A stretch of DNA of 64,000 nucleotides from JAUSFM01 sp964343705 (GTDB taxonomy: Archaea > Nanobdellota > Nanobdellia > Woesearchaeales > UBA12501), in assembly GCA_964343705.1 (NCBI GenBank), contig CAYFJX010000006.1, positions 70,956-134,955 of the forward strand, in the 5' to 3' direction. Below, piece after piece: positions 8,235-15,127 of the stretch. A model generated the notes under the pieces. That model worked only from the letters and a program-made list of their open reading frames with translations, searched no databases and was not told the DNA's origin. Positions within the stretch are counted from its first letter, which is position 1. Every line of letters begins with the position of its first letter. A program made the position numbers and the translations under genes.

Positions 8235-9377
8235 ATGAAACTTGAGTTAAGTGCGTTTGACATTCATTATGTGGTAAAAGAGCTAGGAGTACTTGTTGGC
8301 GCAAAAGTAGACAAGATCTACTTGCCTCACAAGGACGAATTACTCATACGTTTTCATAAAACAGGCATGGGCAAGCTCATGCTTCGCATTCTTACAAGCA
8401 AATGTTTGTACTTAACCGAGACTGCATTCAAAAACCCCTCAGCACCACATGGGTTCTGTTTGTACCTACGAAAGCAGTTGGGCAATACCTTTGTTCAGTC
8501 TGTTACCCAGAGGGGCTTTGAGCGAATAGTTGAGATTGGCTTTCAGCAGCGAGACAATAAAATTGTACGTCTTATGGCAGAGCTGTTTAGCAAAGGTAAT
8601 ATTGTGCTTGTTGATGACCAAGATGTTATTATGTCTGCTCAAGAAACACAGGTGTGGAAAGATCGTACTGTTCGTAAAGGTGAAAAATACACTCACCCTA
8701 CACAAGACTACAATTTTTTGACCATGACACGCAAGGATCTTGTAGATTGCTTGGGGGATAGTACACGTGATCAATTGGTAAAGGCATTGGCGATTGGTCT
8801 TGGCCTAGGAGGAGTGTATGCAGAAGAGCTTTGCCTTCGTGCCAAAGTAAAAAAGAACATGAGGCCACGTGACGCAAAAGATGAAGACATTGACTACCTG
8901 TTTGAAGCTCTTGAAACAATGCGTGATGCAGATCCAGAACCAATGGTTGTTTCAAAGCTTGGAGGGGTTCATGATGTAACACCACTGCCCCTTGAACAAT
9001 ACGCTGACCTTGATGCTGAACCAGCAACAAGTTTTAATCACGCCCTTGATAAAGTTTTCACTACAGAACTTACTGTGCAATCAGAAGTAAAAGAACAAAA
9101 AAAGAGTAACAAGGCACTTACAAAAACACAAAAAATAGTTGAGTCTCAAACCATCCAAGTTGAACAATTACAAAAAGCAGTTGATGAAAACCAAAGAAAA
9201 GGGGAACTCCTGTATGAAAACTACATTCTGCTTAAGGGGGTTGTTGACCTAATTAAAGATTTACGTAAAGAAAAGTCTTGGAAGGAAATTAAAGAAATGT
9301 ACAAGACCAGTGATGTGATTAAATCTATCGACGAGAAAACAGGCAGGATTGTAGTTAATTTGGGGACAGAAACCTAG
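8235..9377 (+). CDS. NFACT/RqcH-family protein, lacking the C-terminal NFACT-R domain
   Basis: A 380-residue member of the Rqc2/NEMF/RqcH family, which binds 60S/50S-nascent-chain-tRNA complexes in ribosome-associated quality control. Visible are the NFACT-N domain (1 to about 180, with the conserved-type FER motif at 95-97 where bacterial RqcH has a DR pair), a helix-hairpin-helix region (about 185-215, ALAIGLGLGGVYAEEL) and a coiled coil (about 280-345, rich in Lys/Gln/Glu). The protein then stops after DEKTGRIVVNL, just where full-length homologues of about 600-700 residues continue into NFACT-R. I start at ATG 8235, not the upstream TTG, because a cttaaaaa TATA-like box lies about 30 nt before it. 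Confidence 0.85.
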   Translation: MKLELSAFDIHYVVKELGVLVGAKVDKIYLPHKDELLIRFHKTGMGKLMLRILTSKCLYLTETAFKNPSAPHGFCLYLRKQLGNTFVQSVTQRGFERIVEIGFQQRDNKIVRLMAELFSKGNIVLVDDQDVIMSAQETQVWKDRTVRKGEKYTHPTQDYNFLTMTRKDLVDCLGDSTRDQLVKALAIGLGLGGVYAEELCLRAKVKKNMRPRDAKDEDIDYLFEALETMRDADPEPMVVSKLGGVHDVTPLPLEQYADLDAEPATSFNHALDKVFTTELTVQSEVKEQKKSNKALTKTQKIVESQTIQVEQLQKAVDENQRKGELLYENYILLKGVVDLIKDLRKEKSWKEIKEMYKTSDVIKSIDEKTGRIVVNLGTET

Positions 9378-9484
9378 ATTCGATTCGGTGAGATCGAAAG
9401 AAGTACGTCTTTTTCTTATATCTCTGAAAATTTTCTGGCAGGCGTTGGAGATTTTTCAACAGTGCCGAATTCTCATTGTTTTTT
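9378..9484 (+). ncRNA. Possible structured RNA downstream of the NFACT gene
   Basis: A non-coding stretch with two potential stem-loops: ttcgat/atcgaa around an 8-nt loop at about 9380-9399, and ggca...gttg/caac...tgcc at about 9437-9466, followed by a T6 run at about 9479-9484 that could end a transcript. No tRNA cloverleaf, C/D boxes or H/ACA box were found. It could equally be a structured 3' UTR. Confidence 0.2.
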
Positions 9485-9555
9485 CTACCAATGCGCTTAT
9501 TAAACAGAAAAACGACTTCTCTTTTATGCCCTGAAAGGGTATGGAGGTATAAAAA

Positions 9556-9747
9556 ATGGTAGATAAAGCATTAAAAAAAGTAGGCAAAATGCCTTACATT
9601 GAAAGCAAAGTATTCAAAAGTAAAAACGGTGCATTGCTTGTACACAGAACAACCATTACTGACGTCAAGCCTATCAACTACTACAAGAAAGTTGTTGAAA
9701 CAATGCAAGATGAGGATGAACTAGAACTACAAGAAATTGCTGTTTAA
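9556..9747 (+). CDS. Small hypothetical protein
   Basis: A 63-residue basic-then-acidic protein beginning MVDKALKKVGKMPYIESKVF, with a strong Shine-Dalgarno (ggaggt) 7 nt before the ATG. A short hairpin, ccct-gaa-aggg, lies immediately upstream of the Shine-Dalgarno at about 9529-9539 and might modulate initiation. There are no membrane segments or metal-binding motifs. It is mixed alpha/beta with a beta-hairpin-like KSKNGALLVHRTTIT. It overlaps the end of the convergent membrane-protein gene by 4 nt. I do not recognise the family. Confidence 0.55.
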   Translation: MVDKALKKVGKMPYIESKVFKSKNGALLVHRTTITDVKPINYYKKVVETMQDEDELELQEIAV

Positions 9748-10343
9748 TTTTTTCTTTTTTCTATTTTTTTATATCCAACATACAGGAGGATAAAAAGAAC
9801 AAGACCAAGTACTACCAGTTTTAGGTATTTACTTGTGTAGTCAACCCAGTACTCTTGCGTGTAGATAAGCATCCATAACAAGGTCAGTACACCGCCACCT
9901 AGGAGTCCAGAAGCAATTGCTTCAGCACTCACCACATACATGCTTGCGAGGATTGTTGCAATGCCAATAAGGATAAGAATCCACATACTATTGCGTGCGT
10001 GCATTGTTCGTGGTGCTGTTTCTTTCCAAGCATCTTTACATTTCTTAAGACTGTCTTGGCATTGTTTGTACTCAGGAGAACTATAGACTTTCTTGCACTC
10101 CTCTGTATCAGGAGCAACAAGACGTTCCTCTACAAACTCGCCTTCAGGCAGGGGTGCTTTTTCTGGTCTACAATTATCAAGCATTTGCCTACATTCAAAC
10201 TTGTCATCACAGCCAGTTTCATCAGGCATACCATAGTAATGGTTCCTTTCAGGAGGCTCGTACACAGTGTACAATCCATACGCTATAAACACTACAAAAA
10301 CTACTGCAATGCCAATGGATAAAAATAGTTTTGCAAGTCGCAT
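9744..10343 (-). CDS. Membrane protein with Cys-rich extracytoplasmic loop
   Basis: A 199-residue protein with an N-terminal hydrophobic helix (about 6-28), a polar loop of about 85 residues with six Cys in paired spacing (CDDKFEC, CRPEK, CKKVY, CQDSLKKC), and three more hydrophobic helices at about 118-190, ending in a basic tail. The paired Cys suggest disulfides outside the cytoplasm. The promoter atttaaatagg at about 10366-10376 lies about 30 nt before the ATG, the leaderless arrangement. Similar small-domain membrane proteins occur in DPANN archaea, but I know of no assigned function. Confidence 0.6.
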   Translation of the reverse strand: MRLAKLFLSIGIAVVFVVFIAYGLYTVYEPPERNHYYGMPDETGCDDKFECRQMLDNCRPEKAPLPEGEFVEERLVAPDTEECKKVYSSPEYKQCQDSLKKCKDAWKETAPRTMHARNSMWILILIGIATILASMYVVSAEAIASGLLGGGVLTLLWMLIYTQEYWVDYTSKYLKLVVLGLVLFILLYVGYKKIEKRKN

Positions 10344-10431
10344 AGTTCTTATGGTGTACTGGGCCTATTTAAATTTTGTTGCTACTCCACTACATAAAAG
10401 CTTTTAAATTATTTCTCCTGCTGTGAAGGTT

Positions 10432-10938
10432 ATGTCACACCCACATGATGCCATTATGGTTAGAAACATTGGAAAAGTTGTAGAGAACGGCAGTGAACGC
10501 TATCGTATCATAGTTGGTGATCCTATGCCCAGCAGTGAGCGAAAAACATTTCCAGTGGATGCTGGGAAAGCTGGCGATGCTGTGACTGGTACTATTGGAT
10601 TTCTTGATTTTCGCGGTTTCTACACCAAAGACGCACAAGGTAATGAGGCGCAAGTAGCAGAACTCTTACGAATAGGTATTGAACCTGGGTACGAACGTCA
10701 AGGTTATGGTCTTGGTATGGTTGAATGTCTTGCAGGTGTTGCAGCTGCTAAGGGTGTTGAATCTCTTGTGAGTCACGAAGCAGGGGATGAAAACTTTCCT
10801 AATGTTCGAGGCCTGCATGAACTTGGCTTTTCTTTGGATCGGCGATATCAACAACCTCATGTTATGCACCTAGATGACAAACAGAATTTCTTTCCGTATG
10901 CAGCTCCTTTGCCTTTGGAACTTCCTGAAGGGCAGTGA
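10432..10938 (+). CDS. GNAT-family N-acetyltransferase
   Basis: A 168-residue protein with the GNAT acetyl-CoA-binding motif A: LRIGIEPGYERQGYGLGMVE (the R/Q-x-x-G-x-G/A signature is QGYGLG), followed by a helix and HELGFSLD, the usual motif B position where a Tyr/Phe follows a Gly. The N-terminal half is beta-rich. Acceptor substrate unknown; it could be a small molecule, a protein N-terminus or a lysine. ATG 10432 is favoured over GTG 10423 because the TATA box (ttttaaat, 10402) is exactly 30 nt upstream, as at other leaderless genes in this window. Confidence 0.8.
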   Translation: MSHPHDAIMVRNIGKVVENGSERYRIIVGDPMPSSERKTFPVDAGKAGDAVTGTIGFLDFRGFYTKDAQGNEAQVAELLRIGIEPGYERQGYGLGMVECLAGVAAAKGVESLVSHEAGDENFPNVRGLHELGFSLDRRYQQPHVMHLDDKQNFFPYAAPLPLELPEGQ

Positions 10939-10950
10939 GTGTTTTGAGCC

Positions 10951-10956
10951 TTTTTT
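10951..10956 (+). terminator. T6 run after the acetyltransferase gene
   Basis: An oligo-T tract (tttttt) 12 nt after the stop codon, in the non-template strand. Archaeal RNA polymerase terminates on such tracts without a hairpin. It separates the acetyltransferase from the opposing 5S gene. Confidence 0.4.
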
Positions 10957-10970
10957 CTAAGAACGATAGA

Positions 10971-10980
10971 TAAAAAGAAA
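10971..10980 (-). terminator. Oligo-T terminator of the 5S rRNA gene
   Basis: On the minus strand the sequence tttctttttatc follows directly after the 3' side of 5S helix I. This T-rich tract is a plausible archaeal terminator for the 5S transcript. Confidence 0.5.
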
Positions 10981-10981
10981 G

Positions 10982-11096
10982 GTGAACAGCTTTCTCAGCT
11001 TCCCGTATCAAATACAGTACCACTGAAAACGGAGGCGTTCTTGACTTCTGTGTTCGGGATGGGAACAGGTAGAACCACGCCCCTATGGCCGTTCAA
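10982..11096 (-). rRNA. 5S ribosomal RNA, stand-alone gene
   Basis: Minus-strand sequence contains the near-universal 5S core: ggccatagggg near the 5' end, ttcccatcccgaacac in loop B/C, and a gtggtactg segment of helix V. Terminal helix I is formed by tgaacggc (11088-11095) and gctgttca (10983-10990), eight pairs including one G-U. The length of about 114 nt fits 5S rRNA. A TATA box at 11117-11126 lies about 25 nt upstream of the predicted 5' end and an oligo-T tract follows the 3' end, so it is transcribed alone, not from a 16S-23S operon. Confidence 0.93.
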
Positions 11097-11116
11097 GGTG
11101 AATGAACAGCAGGGGG

Positions 11117-11126
11117 TATATAAAAG
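11117..11126 (-). promoter_or_regulatory. TATA box of the 5S rRNA gene
   Basis: Minus-strand cttttatata, centred about 25 nt upstream of the predicted 5S 5' end. A second box, tttaaata at 11149-11156 on the plus strand, serves the divergent sugar-nucleotide operon starting at 11181. Confidence 0.65.
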
Positions 11127-11180
11127 TTATGTTTTTAGGCCAATTAACTTTAAATACATCCTGCTGTACGACCTTCTTAT

Positions 11181-11888
11181 ATGGCGATATCGCAGGCGGT
11201 AATCCTCGCAGGGGGTCTGGGGACCAGACTGAGGCCTATTACGTACGAAATTCCAAAAGCACTTATTCCAGTACATGGCAGGCCGCTCACAGAGCACCTA
11301 TTTGACCTTCTTAAAAAGCATAATGTCACCAATATTAGCCTTGCAGTAGGGCATATGAAGGAAAAAATCAAGGATTACTTCAAAGATGGCAGCCAATTTG
11401 GCGTGTCACTTTCATATCTTGAAGAGCACGAGCCACTAGGCACAGCAGGACCACTCTTGCTTGCGCGTGATCGATTCACCAGCACCTTTATCTGTCAAAA
11501 TGGAGATGAGCTCAAAAAGATTGACATCCCCAAAATGCTTGAGGTTCACCGTCAAAACAATGCTCTTGCAACAATTGCGTTAGTAAAAGTAGAAGATCCA
11601 ACCATGTATGGTGTTGCACGCCTGGACCAAAACAAAATTCTTGAATTTGTAGAAAAACCAACACGTGAAGAAGCACCATCAAATCTTATTAGCTCAGGAT
11701 TTTACATTCTCGAACCAGAAGTGCTTAACTATATCACACCAGGATTTTGCATGTTTGAAAAAGCAGTTTTTCCCCGGCTTGCACAAGAAGGAAAACTCTT
11801 TGGTTTCCCTTCTGATGGTCAATGGTTTGACACAGGCAACATGGAACGGTATGAAAAAGCAATAAAAGAATGGGAGGACATTTCATAA
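11181..11888 (+). CDS. Sugar-phosphate nucleotidyltransferase (HddC/mannose-1-P guanylyltransferase-like)
   Basis: A 235-residue NTP-transferase with the N-terminal signature AVILAGGLGTRLRPIT (nucleotide-binding GGxGTRLxPxT), the following PKALIPVHGRPL, the metal/nucleotide region QNGDEL, and EFVEKPT. It transfers an NMP from NTP to a sugar 1-phosphate. Its length, without a C-terminal beta-helix, and its neighbour, a GHMP sugar kinase, are like the HddC enzyme of GDP-heptose synthesis or a mannose-1-phosphate guanylyltransferase. First gene of a six-gene operon whose later members mostly overlap by 4 nt. TATA box 11149-11156. Confidence 0.85.
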   Translation: MAISQAVILAGGLGTRLRPITYEIPKALIPVHGRPLTEHLFDLLKKHNVTNISLAVGHMKEKIKDYFKDGSQFGVSLSYLEEHEPLGTAGPLLLARDRFTSTFICQNGDELKKIDIPKMLEVHRQNNALATIALVKVEDPTMYGVARLDQNKILEFVEKPTREEAPSNLISSGFYILEPEVLNYITPGFCMFEKAVFPRLAQEGKLFGFPSDGQWFDTGNMERYEKAIKEWEDIS

Positions 11889-11904
11889 TCTTTTGGTGGA
11901 ATGC

Positions 11905-13053
11905 ATGACTAATCCGATCCATCAAAAGCTTGTGCAGGCAAAACAAGCAGGAACACTGCCAAAGGTTCGCGTATACAATCGCATAGACGGCCCAGGTTCA
12001 AGTCTTGACCTTCGCCTTTTTCAACAATCCTTCTGGAAACTACATAGCATGCCTGACAATCACCAGATTGACCCAAGCAGGGCATGGTCAGCAGGATTAC
12101 CACGAACAATTGGCATTTCTATTTCAGTAGGAACAGACATTACTGCAACACCTATAGAGCCTGGAAAGATTGGTGTGGAGAGTATTGACTTTGGTTTTAG
12201 CTATGTGTACAATCGCGATGCTATTCCCCCAACACGAGAAAATTGGCTACTTCGTGTCATGGACATATTCAACCTTGATGGAGTTAAATTTATTATTCAA
12301 AATCAGCGGCCAGAATTAAAATCAGCAGGACTAGGCGGCAGTGCTGCAGTTACTGTTGGTGTCTGTCTTCTTGCAAACAAGCTAACTGGCAACAAGTTAA
12401 ACCCCACTCAGATTATTGGCATGGCTGCAATGCTTGAACATGATCTTGGTGTGAGCATTACTGGCACGCAAGAACAATCAGCAGCAGTGTATGGAGGTGT
12501 ACGTGATTATGCATGGTACCCCTGGGGGATTCCTGGCCAAGACAACTTTTATGGTGCATCACTTCGGCAAGAACTCTTAACACAAAATGATTATGCTGAC
12601 CTACGTAGCAGAATGGATATTTATTTTACACAAGAACGGTACAGTGCAGATACCAATGCAAAATGGCATGAAGAACTTAAAAAAGCATCAGGGTTCAAAA
12701 TGCACAAGAAAAAATGCTTGCTTGCTTACCAATTCAGAGAAGCAATACGAAATAAACACTGGCATACCATAACAGAAACAATTAATGAATATAGAAACAT
12801 TCGAGTACAACTATGCGCTGGCTACATGGTTGAAGCTCATAAGAAACTACAAGAAATGGCAGAACGCCACAACTGTACTACTTTTCCATTAGGTGCAGGA
12901 GGGGGATCAGTACTTGTGTATTCACCTAATCCTGAAAGCCTTGCAAAAATGCGAACAGAAGCAATGGAAGAGTTTAATTATGTTGATTACACTATCATGG
13001 ATAAAGGCCATGAATATGAAAACACTCAACCTTTTGAACAGGTGCAACCATGA
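11905..13053 (+). CDS. GHMP-family sugar kinase (HddA-like)
   Basis: A 382-residue GHMP kinase. The ATP-binding motif is SAGLGGSAAVTVG (GLGGSAA at 142-148), preceded by the substrate-binding N-terminal region RIDGPGSSLDL, and the C-terminal motif FPLGAGGGSVLVY is the family's Gly-rich motif 3. The overall pattern is that of D-glycero-D-manno-heptose-7-phosphate kinases and L-fucose kinases, which phosphorylate the anomeric carbon. The adjoining nucleotidyltransferase would use the sugar 1-phosphate made here. ATG 11905 is chosen over the upstream TTG because ggtgga lies 5 nt before it. It is 382 residues against about 330-350 for typical HddA. Confidence 0.8.
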   Translation: MTNPIHQKLVQAKQAGTLPKVRVYNRIDGPGSSLDLRLFQQSFWKLHSMPDNHQIDPSRAWSAGLPRTIGISISVGTDITATPIEPGKIGVESIDFGFSYVYNRDAIPPTRENWLLRVMDIFNLDGVKFIIQNQRPELKSAGLGGSAAVTVGVCLLANKLTGNKLNPTQIIGMAAMLEHDLGVSITGTQEQSAAVYGGVRDYAWYPWGIPGQDNFYGASLRQELLTQNDYADLRSRMDIYFTQERYSADTNAKWHEELKKASGFKMHKKKCLLAYQFREAIRNKHWHTITETINEYRNIRVQLCAGYMVEAHKKLQEMAERHNCTTFPLGAGGGSVLVYSPNPESLAKMRTEAMEEFNYVDYTIMDKGHEYENTQPFEQVQP

Positions 13054-13712
13054 GAACTGTCATCTTTGACATGGATGGCGTGATTGTTGAAAGCGAAGAC
13101 TTTCACTGTGATGCATGGGTACAAGCATACAAAACAATTGGCATTGAGATTGATCATAATTTTTATTTCTCGCGAATTTGTGGTAAGCATGGTTTGCAAA
13201 GCACACGAGAAACACTTGAACATTTTGGCAGGCCTGAAAAAGATGACCAACAATTTCGTGAAATGCTTATTCTAAAAAAAGATCATCTTGCTGCAGACAT
13301 GATGCGAGGAAAAATTCCACCACGTCCAGGAGTCCTTGCACTCATAAGGAAAATAGCTCAGAGTCCCCGTAAAATTGGTTTGGGAAGCACCACCAGTATG
13401 ATTGGTGTCAACGCAGTCTTGCACACTCTTAACATTGAAGACCAGTTTAATGTAATGATTGGAGGGGAAGGAGTGAAAAGTGGCAAACCGCATCCTGAAG
13501 TGTATCTTAAAATTGCTCAGCTCCTTGAAGAAGAACCACATAATTGTATTGTTATTGAAGATTCAAAAAGTGGGATCAATGCAGCAAAGAGTGCAGGTAT
13601 GAAATGCATTGCAGTTCTCAACGAGCGTAACAAAGCAGAAGACTTACAACATGCTGACATGGTTATTGGTTCGTACGCAGAAGTAACAGATGAGGTTATT
13701 GACACACTATGA
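13050..13712 (+). CDS. HAD-superfamily phosphatase/phosphomutase (beta-PGM-like)
   Basis: A 220-residue HAD hydrolase, subfamily IA. Motif I is FDMDGVIVES (nucleophile Asp7, acid/base Asp9), motif II LGSTTS, motif III Lys in KSGKPHPE, and motif IV VIEDSKSG. The cap is helical, between motifs I and II, as in beta-phosphoglucomutase and phosphoglycolate phosphatase. In this operon a sugar-phosphate phosphatase role (like GmhB in heptose synthesis, although GmhB is a different HAD subfamily) or a phosphomutase role is likely. It overlaps the preceding and following genes by 4 nt each (ATGA), which indicates translational coupling. Confidence 0.82.
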   Translation: MRTVIFDMDGVIVESEDFHCDAWVQAYKTIGIEIDHNFYFSRICGKHGLQSTRETLEHFGRPEKDDQQFREMLILKKDHLAADMMRGKIPPRPGVLALIRKIAQSPRKIGLGSTTSMIGVNAVLHTLNIEDQFNVMIGGEGVKSGKPHPEVYLKIAQLLEEEPHNCIVIEDSKSGINAAKSAGMKCIAVLNERNKAEDLQHADMVIGSYAEVTDEVIDTL

Positions 13713-15127
13713 GGCACAAGAAACTTTTTGGAACATCAGGTATACGAGGCTATGCTGAAAACTTAGAAACAGAAACGCGTAAGGATTACGTGCACTTAAC
13801 AAACGCATTTTCTTACACCATAACACAAGCTTTTCTTGATCATGTAATACAACAACGCGGAAAAAAAGGAGTTATTGTTGTTGCGATGGATATGCGTCCA
13901 AGTAGTCCACGAATCAAAGATGCAATAATGCAAGCACTTATTGATCATGGGTGGACACCATCGTATCAAGGAGTTGTACCAACACCTGCACTTGCATGCT
14001 ATGTTAAACAAAAACGCTGTGCAGGAGGCATTATGATTACAGGAAGTCACATTCCAGAGAACATGAATGGTATTAAATTCTTTCTTGAAGAAGGCGAAAT
14101 CTTGAAAAATAATGAGAAAAAGATTGAAGAACTATATTATGACCTTGAACAATTCACACCCAGTGTTAAACCAGATCAAGTTAATCTTGAATTTGGAGCG
14201 CGCGACCTGTATATAGATATGCTCAAGAAACATGCACGTAAGGTTGCACAAAAACGTATTAAGCCATTTGACGGGATTAAAGTTGTTCTTGATACGCGAA
14301 GTAGCTGCCAAGCATTTATCATGCCAAAAGTCCTCCGAGAGCTTGGCGCAGAAGTTTTTGAACTCCAAGACACTGGCACATTTACCTCTGTTGACACTGA
14401 GCAAACTACAGGAGAAAACACTGAAATGAAACAAGCCCTTGCAAAAAACATGGCGCATATAGGTGTTGGTTATGATGGCGATGGTGATCGAGCAATGTTC
14501 TACCGCAGAGATGGGAAGATGGTCATGCCAGATGTTATCTGCACCCTTATTGCTCGCAATTTTGAATGTGTCGTTGCTCCGGTCAATGTATCATCGCTTA
14601 TTGATTGCATTGGCAAGCCAGTACAACGAACAAAAGTTGGAAGTCCTTACGTTGTTGCAGCAATGAAGAGTGAACTTGAAGAAGGCAGACGTTGCTTTGG
14701 TTTTGAAAGTAACGGGGGTTGTATTTTTGGTGAACACCTCTTAACGAGAGACGCAGGTCTGCCAACAGTAGAAGTCATTGCCATGATTAAGGAAAAACCA
14801 TTTATTACTGTACTTAGAGAATTACCTCAATTCCACCAAGTAAAAGACAAATTTGACTGTCCATCAGTGTATAATGATTTTATCTTGGAAAAAGCTCGAG
14901 CTTTTGGAGAAAAGTTTGATGACCAGTTTGAAACTATTGAAGAAATGGATGGTGTTAAAGTTCAACTTGTAAATCATGCATGGGTACTGTTTAGGCCTTC
15001 AAGCAATGCTCCAGAATTTCGCGTTTTTGCAGAGGCAAAAACAGAAGAAAAAGCAGAGTACCTCGCAGATATGGGTTTACAATTTGCCCGTACTGCAATG
15101 GAAGAAGCAGCAGGTGAGATGCGATGA
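13709..15127 (+). CDS. Phosphohexomutase (phosphomannomutase/phosphoglucomutase family)
   Basis: A 472-residue alpha-D-phosphohexomutase that interconverts sugar 6- and 1-phosphates. All four functional loops are visible: FGTSGIRG at the N-terminus, the phosphoserine loop MITGSHIPENMNG (Ser113), the metal-binding DGDGDR at 256-261, the sugar-binding ESNGGCIFG (family consensus GEESGH, altered here), and the phosphate-binding RPSSNAPEFR near the C-terminus. The substrate could be glucose, mannose or glucosamine phosphate. With the downstream UDP-glucose dehydrogenase, the pathway from glucose 6-phosphate to UDP-glucuronate is suggested. Confidence 0.87.
   Translation: MRHKKLFGTSGIRGYAENLETETRKDYVHLTNAFSYTITQAFLDHVIQQRGKKGVIVVAMDMRPSSPRIKDAIMQALIDHGWTPSYQGVVPTPALACYVKQKRCAGGIMITGSHIPENMNGIKFFLEEGEILKNNEKKIEELYYDLEQFTPSVKPDQVNLEFGARDLYIDMLKKHARKVAQKRIKPFDGIKVVLDTRSSCQAFIMPKVLRELGAEVFELQDTGTFTSVDTEQTTGENTEMKQALAKNMAHIGVGYDGDGDRAMFYRRDGKMVMPDVICTLIARNFECVVAPVNVSSLIDCIGKPVQRTKVGSPYVVAAMKSELEEGRRCFGFESNGGCIFGEHLLTRDAGLPTVEVIAMIKEKPFITVLRELPQFHQVKDKFDCPSVYNDFILEKARAFGEKFDDQFETIEEMDGVKVQLVNHAWVLFRPSSNAPEFRVFAEAKTEEKAEYLADMGLQFARTAMEEAAGEMR

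Noticed and set aside
9380..9399. tRNA-like sequence gattcgattcggtg
   Set aside because: It resembles a T-loop, but no acceptor, D or anticodon stems can be paired around it.
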